Origin: Erythrobacter sp.
GTDB lineage: Bacteria; Pseudomonadota; Alphaproteobacteria; Sphingomonadales; Sphingomonadaceae
DNA length: 19,348 nucleotides
Reading direction: 5' to 3'
NCBI GenBank assembly: GCA_002695185.1
Contig: NZOF01000069.1
Coordinates: 1-19,348 of the forward strand
A program made the translations under genes and the position numbers. The notes beneath the pieces were generated by a model. It was not told the DNA's origin. It made no database searches and saw only the letters and a program-made list of their open reading frames with translations. Positions 1 to 6,194 of this stretch are shown here, piece after piece. How positions within the stretch are numbered: the stretch's first letter is position 1; every line of letters begins with the position of its first letter.

Positions 1-1
1 C

Positions 2-1120
2 AATGACAAGGGCGCGTTTGCTTTCCGCTATGGTGGCATGGACAATCTCGGCCAGCTCGATGCCTACTATCGGCTCAACAAGGCGAAAAGCCTGGCGGAA
101 TGGGAAGCCATCCTGGCGCGGATGGATATCCCTTCGACTAATTTCATCTATGGCGATGCTGCGGGCAATATCGCCTATGTCTACAATGCGGCGATCCCGG
201 ACCGCAAGACAGGCCCCAACTGGCGCGGCATTCTGGATGGAACGGATCCCTCGCTCGTCTGGAAGGGGCCCGTCGATTACACTGCTCTGCCACGCTACGT
301 GAACCCCGGCTCCGGCTGGCTCTACAACGCCAACAACACTCCGTTTACGGCCGCGGGGACTGGCAGCGATTTATCGCCTCAAGCCTTCGCACCGGAACTC
401 GGTGTGGAACTGAAGCAGACGAACCGCTCGCGCCGAGCCTGGCAGTTAATGAGCGAGGCGGAACAGCTCGATCGCAAGACGCTCGAGGAAATTAAATACG
501 ACACTGGCTATGCGCGCGAAGGCTATATTGCCGACCTATGGACCGACCTCGATACGCTGGATGTGTCCGACGATCCCGAGCTCGAGGCGGCGCGCCGATT
601 GCTGCTCGACTGGGACTTCACCGCCGACAATGTCGGGCGTGCCGACAGTCTGGCCCTGTTGATGATCCGCGAATTCATGTCGTGTCGCTATCAGAACAAG
701 GTTTGTCCGGAAGTGCGTGACGAGTTGGTGAAGGCAGTCGATCACCTGCAGACCCATTTCGGCCGGATCGATCCGCCCATGGGCGAACTGTTGCGCCTCA
801 GACAGGGCGAGGTCGATTTGCCGCTGGACGGCGGTTCAGACACGCTGCGCGCATCCACGCTCTGGGATGTGGAGGAAGACGGGCGGCTCTCCGTGCGCCA
901 CGGCGATAGCTTCATCCAGTGGGTGGAATGGATGCCGGGCGAGCGCGTAACCTCGCGATCGATCCAGCCTTACGGATCGGCGACGACCCGCCCTCACTCT
1001 CCGCATTACGCCGATCAGGCTACGCTGTTCGTCCAGCATCGCTTGAAGCCGGTGCATTTCTGGCGCGAGGACGTGCTGGCCAATGCCGCGACCCGAAAGA
1101 CAGTGACGCATCGCCGCTAG
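2..1120 (+). CDS. Penicillin-acylase-family N-terminal-nucleophile hydrolase, C-terminal part (5' truncated)
   Basis: The reading frame is open from base 2 to the TAG at 1118-1120, so the true start, signal peptide and nucleophile Ser lie outside the window; about 372 residues remain. Penicillin/AHL acylases are periplasmic amidases that self-cleave into alpha and beta chains and cut amide-linked acyl groups; this piece would be most of the beta chain. Family hallmarks are a segment reading NFIYGDAAGNIAYVYNAAIP (about residues 50-69 of the fragment), the WRGILDGTDP stretch that follows, and YNANNTPF, which fits the Asn-containing oxyanion region of the fold. The end (HYADQATLFV, then LKPVHFW) is also typical of the family. 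The acyl substrate (beta-lactam, homoserine lactone or other) cannot be told from this part. The next gene is on the same strand after 95 bp. Family assignment is firm; substrate is unknown. Confidence 0.9.
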   Translation, partial: NDKGAFAFRYGGMDNLGQLDAYYRLNKAKSLAEWEAILARMDIPSTNFIYGDAAGNIAYVYNAAIPDRKTGPNWRGILDGTDPSLVWKGPVDYTALPRYVNPGSGWLYNANNTPFTAAGTGSDLSPQAFAPELGVELKQTNRSRRAWQLMSEAEQLDRKTLEEIKYDTGYAREGYIADLWTDLDTLDVSDDPELEAARRLLLDWDFTADNVGRADSLALLMIREFMSCRYQNKVCPEVRDELVKAVDHLQTHFGRIDPPMGELLRLRQGEVDLPLDGGSDTLRASTLWDVEEDGRLSVRHGDSFIQWVEWMPGERVTSRSIQPYGSATTRPHSPHYADQATLFVQHRLKPVHFWREDVLANAATRKTVTHRR

Positions 1121-1160
1121 TTGCTTAGGATCGCACGCAATGAGTCGTCTGAACTCTGAT

Positions 1161-1194
1161 GCAAATTCGGCAGGAAATTTGCGGCGAAAGCCGC
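1161..1194 (+). promoter_or_regulatory. Two abutting inverted repeats in the leader of the M16 protease gene
   Basis: GCAAATT (1161-1167) and AATTTGC (1176-1182) form a perfect 7-bp inverted repeat with an 8-nt spacer. GCGGC (1181-1185) and GCCGC (1190-1194) enclose a GAAA tetraloop. The two share bases 1181-1182, so both cannot form fully at once. They end about 10 nt before the GGGAG ribosome binding site of the M16 gene. There is no T-run, so a terminator for the upstream acylase is unlikely. This may be an operator or a leader RNA fold; function is inferred only. Confidence 0.35.
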
Positions 1195-1215
1195 TGGCTC
1201 GACAGGGAGACCACA

Positions 1216-4116
1216 ATGAAGACTTTTAGTGTGATGACGAGCGTTCTCGCGCTGGCCCTTGGCGGCTGCGCGACGGTGCAAGAGACGGACATGGCGGCAG
1301 CACCCGCCGCGGCAACTGCCGCTGCCGAAAACGGCGATCTGGCGCAACTCGTCGACCAGGTTCAGATACCGTACGAAACCTTCACCCTGCCCAATGGCCT
1401 GACCACAGTCGTTCACACCGACCGCAAGGCACCGCTGGTTGCCGTATCGGTCTGGTATGACGTCGGCTCGAAACACGAACCTGCCGGCAAAACCGGCTTT
1501 GCCCATCTGTTCGAGCATTTGATGTTCAACGGCTCGGAAAACGCCGATGGCGATTTCTTCGAACCGCTCCAGCAAGTCGGCGCGACCGGCTTCAACGGCA
1601 CCACCAATGCCGACCGGACAAACTACTTCGAAACTGTCCCGACTGCGGCGATCGACCGTGTGCTGATGCTCGAAAGCGACCGGATGGGATACCTTCTCGG
1701 CGCAGTGACGCAGGAAAAGCTCGATAACCAGATCGGCGTCGTCCAGAACGAAAAGCGCCGCGGCGATAACCAGCCCTTCGGTCTGCTGCGTTATGAAGTG
1801 GTCGAGAACATCTTCCCGCGCGGCCACCCCTATTATCATTCCACCATCGGTTCGATGGACGATCTCACCAACGCCTCGCTCGACGATGTGAAGGACTGGT
1901 TCAAAGACCATTATGGCCCGAACAACGCCGTCCTGGTGCTGGCGGGCGACATCGATCTCGCCACTGCAAAGGAAAAGGTGACCAAGTGGTTCGGCGCCAT
2001 CCCGAGCGGGGACGAAGTCGTCGATCCGGCCATCACCGTGCCGCAGCTTCCCGCGGACAAGGAAAAGGTGATCAACGACCAGGTTTCCACCACGCGCATC
2101 TATCGCATGTGGCCCATCCCAGGTGAAACCTCATCCGACACTGTGCCGCTGGCATTGGCTCAGACGACGCTGGGCGGCCTCGCCAGTTCACGTCTCGACA
2201 ATGCTCTCGTACGCGGTCAAGGCCTCGCCGTATCGGTCTCAAGCTGGGCCTGGACTAATGAGGACGCAGGCGTTTTCATCGTCCAGGCCGATCTCAAGCC
2301 GGGTGTTGAACGCGCCACTCTCGAAGCGGCGCTGGACCAGCAAATCGCCGAGTTCATCGCGCAAGGTCCGACCGCCGACGAACTCGAACGCTCCAAGACG
2401 TCCATCGTCTCCGGTCTGATCGGCGGGCTTGAATCGGTTGGCGGTTTCGGCGGCAAGGCAGTGACCCTGGCCGAGGGTGAACTCTATCATGACAACCCCG
2501 GCCACTATCGTGCCCAGCTGGAAAGCATGGTCGATGCCACCCCGGCTTCGGTTCGTGCTGTTACGCAGAAATGGCTGACCAAGCCGCGCTTCTCGCTGAT
2601 CGTGGAGCCGGGTGAGCGTACCGAAGGTGGTGAAAACCGCGGTGGTGCGATCATGGCCGATACCACCGGCGAAGGGCTGAACGCAGCACCGGTCGAATAT
2701 TACTGCAACCCGGATTTCTGCGATCCCGAGGAAATGCGCACTCTGAAAGCGCAAGACCGCTCGCAATTGCCACCAGTGGGCCAGCTGACCGATCTGGACT
2801 TCCCCGACATCGAACGCGCTACGCTTTCGAACGGAATGGAAGTCTATTTCGCTCGCCGTGACGCGGTGCCCAAGGTGACGGTACGCATGGTGTTCGATGC
2901 CGGTTACACGGCTGACGGCCGTGACGAACTTGGCACCCAGTCGCTCATGCTGGCAGCAATGGACGAAGGCACGGACGATCTCGACGCGACGCAACTGGCG
3001 ATCGCGCAGGAACGTCTCGGCGCGAGCATCAACGGCTTTGCCAATCTGGACGAGACGAGCTTTCAGCTCTCCTCTCTCTCCACCCGGCTCGCACCTTCGC
3101 TCGACCTGTTTGCCGATTTCGTGCGCAATCCCGGCTTCCGCGCCGATGATCTGGAGCGTGTCCGCTCGCAGCAGCTCAATCGCATCAGCGCCGAAATGAA
3201 GAACCCGACCAGTGCGGGCCAGCGCGTGCTGACTCCGCTTGTTTTCGGCGCCCATCCTTATGGTGTTCCGGCTTCAGGCCTCGGCGATGCTGCGGTGGTA
3301 GAAGGGCTTAGCCCGGCCGAACTCGATGCGGCGCACCAGCGCTGGATCCGTCCGGACAATGCGCAGGTTTTCGTGGTGGGCGACACTACGCTTGCCGAAA
3401 CCGTAAGCCTGCTGGAAGCTTCGTTCGGTGACTGGAAGGCTCCGGCCACGCCGATGCCGACAAAAACCTACGATGTGGACGTGCCCGCTCCCGAAGCGCG
3501 GATCGTCCTGCTCAACCGGCCGAATTCGCCGCAATCGGTGATCCTTGGTGCGCGCGTTCTCGATACCCGCGGCACCGACGACAACACCGTGCTGCTGGCT
3601 GCAAACGAGGTTCTCGGCGGAAGCTTCCTCTCGCGCATCAACATGAACCTGCGCGAGACTAAGGGTTGGTCCTATGGCTCTCGCTCCGGTGTGACCTACA
3701 ATCGAGATCGTCTCGTCTATGCCGTCCAGGCCGAAGTGCAGGCGGACCGCACGGGGGATTCCATCGTCGAACTGGAGAAAGAAATCACCGGTTTCGTGGG
3801 CGACAATGGCGTCACCCCAGCCGAACTCGAACGCACGATCAATGGGAATGTCCGTGAACTGCCCGGTCAGTTCGAAACCTCGAACTCGGTCCTCGGCGGA
3901 ATGGTCAACATCGTGAAATACGATCGTCCCGACGATTATTACGAGACCATCGCCGATAAGTACCGTGCACTGACCGCCGATGAACTGGCCGCGGCTGCTC
4001 GCGAGAACTTCGTCTATGGCGACATCGTCTACGTCGTCGTGGGCGATGCCGAGGTGGTCGAACCGCAGCTCGAACGTACCGGCCTGCCCTACACCGTCCA
4101 GCAACTGGACCAGTAA
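1216..4116 (+). CDS. M16 family zinc metallopeptidase, two-module lipoprotein
   Basis: This 966-residue protein is a pitrilysin/insulinase-like protease with two M16 modules in one chain. The start at 1216 is chosen because GGGAG lies 8 nt upstream and the protein then opens with a lipoprotein signal (MKTFSVMTSVLALALGGC, Cys18). An in-frame ATG at 1159 would bury that signal. The N-terminal module has the inverted zinc motif HLFEH (His97, Glu100, His101), and Glu179 in QNEKRRG is correctly spaced to be the third ligand. The second module starts near residue 534; where the motif would sit (about 573-579, GTQSLML) the ligands are missing, so this half is probably structural, as is usual in the family. 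A linker CNPDFC (Cys497, Cys502) may form a small disulfide loop. It is expected to be anchored in the envelope facing the periplasm and to degrade peptides. Confidence in the family is very high; the physiological substrate is unknown. Confidence 0.96.
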   Translation: MKTFSVMTSVLALALGGCATVQETDMAAAPAAATAAAENGDLAQLVDQVQIPYETFTLPNGLTTVVHTDRKAPLVAVSVWYDVGSKHEPAGKTGFAHLFEHLMFNGSENADGDFFEPLQQVGATGFNGTTNADRTNYFETVPTAAIDRVLMLESDRMGYLLGAVTQEKLDNQIGVVQNEKRRGDNQPFGLLRYEVVENIFPRGHPYYHSTIGSMDDLTNASLDDVKDWFKDHYGPNNAVLVLAGDIDLATAKEKVTKWFGAIPSGDEVVDPAITVPQLPADKEKVINDQVSTTRIYRMWPIPGETSSDTVPLALAQTTLGGLASSRLDNALVRGQGLAVSVSSWAWTNEDAGVFIVQADLKPGVERATLEAALDQQIAEFIAQGPTADELERSKTSIVSGLIGGLESVGGFGGKAVTLAEGELYHDNPGHYRAQLESMVDATPASVRAVTQKWLTKPRFSLIVEPGERTEGGENRGGAIMADTTGEGLNAAPVEYYCNPDFCDPEEMRTLKAQDRSQLPPVGQLTDLDFPDIERATLSNGMEVYFARRDAVPKVTVRMVFDAGYTADGRDELGTQSLMLAAMDEGTDDLDATQLAIAQERLGASINGFANLDETSFQLSSLSTRLAPSLDLFADFVRNPGFRADDLERVRSQQLNRISAEMKNPTSAGQRVLTPLVFGAHPYGVPASGLGDAAVVEGLSPAELDAAHQRWIRPDNAQVFVVGDTTLAETVSLLEASFGDWKAPATPMPTKTYDVDVPAPEARIVLLNRPNSPQSVILGARVLDTRGTDDNTVLLAANEVLGGSFLSRINMNLRETKGWSYGSRSGVTYNRDRLVYAVQAEVQADRTGDSIVELEKEITGFVGDNGVTPAELERTINGNVRELPGQFETSNSVLGGMVNIVKYDRPDDYYETIADKYRALTADELAAAARENFVYGDIVYVVVGDAEVVEPQLERTGLPYTVQQLDQ

Positions 4117-4145
4117 TTGACACCAGTGTAAGTTATGGCGATTAA
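4117..4145 (+). promoter_or_regulatory. Likely sigma-70 type promoter for the 101-residue gene
   Basis: A perfect TTGACA -35 box (4117-4122) begins on the base after the M16 stop codon. Seventeen bases later GATTAA (4140-4145) is a weak -10 match (3 of 6). The -35 is convincing; the -10 is a guess. Together with the terminator at 4502 it suggests that the small gene is an independent transcript. Confidence 0.45.
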
Positions 4146-4173
4146 GCCGCATCTTTAATCAAGGAGAATACGC

Positions 4174-4479
4174 ATGTCCGTAGCCGGAACTTATGACACC
4201 GTCGTCAAGAGCCCGATGGGCGACCAGAAGGGCACCTTCACCGTGGTCCCGGGCGACGATGGCAACACCTTCACCGGTTCGATGGCCGGCGGAATGGGTT
4301 CGATGGATGTCAAGGATGGCAAGATCAACGGCAACGAACTGACCTGGGCGATGGACATGACCGTCCCCATGCCGATGACGCTGAACTGCAAGGCAACCGT
4401 CGAAGGTGACCAGATGACCGGTACGGTCAACGCTGGCGCATTCGGCGACATGGCACTGACTGGCGAACGCCAGGGCTAA
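4174..4479 (+). CDS. Small Met-rich hypothetical protein, probably beta-rich and cytoplasmic
   Basis: This 101-residue protein has a strong AAGGAG ribosome binding site (4161-4166) 7 nt before ATG. I do not recognise a named family. It has no signal peptide or membrane segment. The chain alternates short strand-like stretches with Gly/Asp turns (GTYDTVV, GTFTVVP, GNTFTGSM, DGKINGNELTW, GDQMTGTV, FGDMALTGER), suggesting a small beta-sheet or barrel fold. Eleven Met residues (1, 15, 37, 41, 44, 60, 62, 66, 68, 81, 93) make it unusually Met-rich, including MDMTVPMPM at 60-68. There is one Cys (72). It has its own candidate promoter and a clear terminator, so it is likely monocistronic and perhaps well expressed. 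Metal or ligand binding is possible but not shown. That it is a real gene is well supported. Confidence 0.8.
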   Translation: MSVAGTYDTVVKSPMGDQKGTFTVVPGDDGNTFTGSMAGGMGSMDVKDGKINGNELTWAMDMTVPMPMTLNCKATVEGDQMTGTVNAGAFGDMALTGERQG

Positions 4480-4501
4480 CGCTAGCCGCACTTACAAAAG
4501 A

Positions 4502-4536
4502 GGGCTGCCAGAGAGATCCGGCGGCCCTTTTTCTTT
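4502..4536 (+). terminator. Rho-independent terminator after the 101-residue gene
   Basis: GGGCTGCC (4502-4509) pairs with GGCGGCCC (4520-4527) over 8 bp with one G-U pair and a 10-nt loop, followed directly by TTTTTCTTT (4528-4536). This is a textbook intrinsic terminator on the plus strand, 22 bp after the stop codon. Confidence 0.85.
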
Positions 4537-4641
4537 GCCTGCCTCAAAACTGTGCTTTGATATGGTACAGCCAAGGTAGAAAAGAACAGATCGAGTCGCA
4601 ATCACGAGCGGGCCATCATAGCCGGGATTGGGAGTGCGATT

Positions 4642-5430
4642 ATGAGAGGACTCATTTCAAGAATTGGCGCATCGGGCGCGGCACTGAGCCTGCTGGCAGT
4701 TCCCGCAGTGGCAGAAAAAGCCAGCCAGCTGCAGGACATTAACGGCTCGCTTGGACGTGATGCCGAATATCAGCTTAGGCAGCGCGGCTTCGCCCACGTT
4801 TCTACCCACAAGAATAACATGGGCTATGTTTACAGCTATTGGTGGGACAAAACCGATGACGACTGTGTTCAGGTCGAAGTCTATGACGGCCGGGTCGATA
4901 CCATCAATGATGCGAGCGATCAGGATTGCGGCCATCACGACGGCAATCAAGCGGCCGCCGCTGTCGGTGTCGTGGCAGGCGCAGCCATATTGGGCGCCCT
5001 ATTAAGCCATAAGTCGCATCACCATGACGACAACAAGCACTACGACACGCGCGATGGAGAATTACAATATGAGCGCGGGTATCAGGATGGGCTGCACAAT
5101 GCGTCCTACCACAATTACGATCGCGCCGACGCATACTCGAACGGCTATCGTGCGGGCGTTAACCAGCGCAATGCAAACCTGTCCCATCATGACGGTCGGG
5201 GCGGATATGATGAAGTCGCCGCCTTCAACGATCTGAAGGGAGCCCGCGCAGCTGGCGGAATGAGCGAATTGGAACGTCGGGGATTCCGTCAGGTCGATAA
5301 TTTCACGAGCGGAAACGCGCGCTATTCGATTCAGTGGCGGCCGCAATCGCGTCAATGCGTGCAGGTGACTATCGCCGACGGCCATTTCTACGATTTGCGC
5401 GACATCGGCCAGCATCCGCAATGTCGCTGA
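4642..5430 (+). CDS. Secreted hypothetical protein with a duplicated Cys-pair module and a glycine-rich segment
   Basis: This 262-residue protein opens with a signal peptide (about residues 1-24, ending AVPAVAEK). I do not recognise a named family. Residues 30-96 and 196-261 are clearly related copies: both read D-(I/L)-x-G, then L-x-x-RGF-x-x-V, then an aromatic stretch, CVQV, three residues, DG, and a closing Cys. Each copy has two Cys at near-identical spacing (75/96 and 239/261), so one disulfide per module in the periplasm is likely. Between the copies lie an Ala/Gly-rich hydrophobic stretch (about 102-121, AAAAVGVVAGAAILGALL), which could be a membrane or glycine-zipper segment, a His/Asp-rich patch (HKSHHHDDNKH, 123-133), and a Y-x-x-GY-x-x-G motif used twice (143-150, 165-172). 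The last 10 bp overlap the next gene, so the two are probably co-expressed. The gene is certain; the role is unknown, presumably in the envelope. Confidence 0.85.
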   Translation: MRGLISRIGASGAALSLLAVPAVAEKASQLQDINGSLGRDAEYQLRQRGFAHVSTHKNNMGYVYSYWWDKTDDDCVQVEVYDGRVDTINDASDQDCGHHDGNQAAAAVGVVAGAAILGALLSHKSHHHDDNKHYDTRDGELQYERGYQDGLHNASYHNYDRADAYSNGYRAGVNQRNANLSHHDGRGGYDEVAAFNDLKGARAAGGMSELERRGFRQVDNFTSGNARYSIQWRPQSRQCVQVTIADGHFYDLRDIGQHPQCR

Positions 5431-6128
5431 ACCTGATTGGGAAAAATCAGAAACTCCCGTTCACCGGTACTGCTGCCGTAACGCTCCTACTTGCGGCGTG
5501 CGGCAGCCCGCCGGAACCGGATGCAGACGAAAGCAGGATCACGACCGCGATACCTTCGCACCTGGCACCATTCGGAAAAGGCTACCCAAATGCCGGTGAC
5601 GATTGCCGCAATCTCGGTGAGAGCGCGCATACATCAGCTTACCTCGATGACAGTGCCATTCTCGTCGGTTGCCCGGATGATGCTTCTGCCAAAGAATTGG
5701 GCGGAACCGTTGTCGATGTTGTGGATGGCATCAGGCTGGTCAGCGTTCCTGCTGGCAATGCAAACATCGGCATGGGCGAGAACCAGCCCTTCGGGGTGAA
5801 CGAAGACGCCACTATTGCTGAACGCGATTACGATGCCATGGCCAGCCTGCCCTGCGGCTTTCAGCGAAACGCTCCAACTCAACGCTGCGAGGCCGGTGTA
5901 AAACGCGAGTGGGGAGAAGATGGGACCACCCTTATCGAGGTAATGAAACCCGATGGTCGTAAGCGGGCCCTCTTTTTCAATGGCCTAAAGCCATACGGTG
6001 CTGATAGCGCTGAGTCCGACGGCTCGGCAGGCTGGGATTTCTCGTCGACACGGGAAGGCGACCGGACGACCATCACATTCGGGCCCGAGACATATGTTCT
6101 GATCGACGCCTTCATCGAGGGCGGCTGA
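5421..6128 (+). CDS. Uncharacterised lipoprotein overlapping the duplicated-module protein
   Basis: ATG at 5421 is chosen because the 235-residue product then has a lipoprotein signal ending LLLAAC (Cys27); longer in-frame starts add unrelated sequence. It begins 10 bp inside the upstream gene, which implies translational coupling. After acylation at Cys27 and a Pro/Glu/Asp-rich spacer come two conserved-looking blocks. Residues 54-85 hold Cys62 and Cys84 (DDCRNLGES, YLDDSAILVGCP). Residues 145-235 hold Cys145 and Cys156, then KPDGRKRALFFNG and a closing FGPETYVLIDAFIEGG. Blocks of this look seem familiar from other sphingomonad hypothetical proteins, but I know no function for them. The four Cys could form two disulfides. 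It is probably a periplasm-facing lipoprotein, possibly a partner of the protein encoded just upstream. No catalytic motif is visible. Confidence 0.82.
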   Translation: MSLNLIGKNQKLPFTGTAAVTLLLAACGSPPEPDADESRITTAIPSHLAPFGKGYPNAGDDCRNLGESAHTSAYLDDSAILVGCPDDASAKELGGTVVDVVDGIRLVSVPAGNANIGMGENQPFGVNEDATIAERDYDAMASLPCGFQRNAPTQRCEAGVKREWGEDGTTLIEVMKPDGRKRALFFNGLKPYGADSAESDGSAGWDFSSTREGDRTTITFGPETYVLIDAFIEGG

Positions 6129-6136
6129 CAGAAACA

Positions 6137-6167
6137 GGGCCGCAGGAACGAACTGTTCCTGCGGCCC
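6137..6167. terminator. Strong hairpin between convergent genes, probable shared terminator
   Basis: GGGCCGCAGGAAC (6137-6149) and GTTCCTGCGGCCC (6155-6167) form a perfect 13-bp stem with a 5-nt loop. It sits 8 bp after the plus-strand lipoprotein stop and 27 bp after the minus-strand S46 peptidase stop. Neither side has a long T-run (TGTTTCTGT on the minus strand is the better), so termination in one or both directions is inferred from position and stem strength. Confidence 0.7.
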
Positions 6168-6194
6168 AGCTTGATTGTCCAAAAAGACCGTTAC

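Noticed and set aside
1159..1215. Upstream ATG at 1159 as start of the M16 protease
   Set aside because: It would put 19 polar residues before a perfect lipoprotein signal and has no ribosome binding site; ATG at 1216 has GGGAG and a lipobox.
2239..3255. A 338-codon minus-strand open frame inside the M16 protease gene
   Set aside because: It lies wholly inside a certain coding region, has no family motif or ribosome binding site, and has shadow-like composition.
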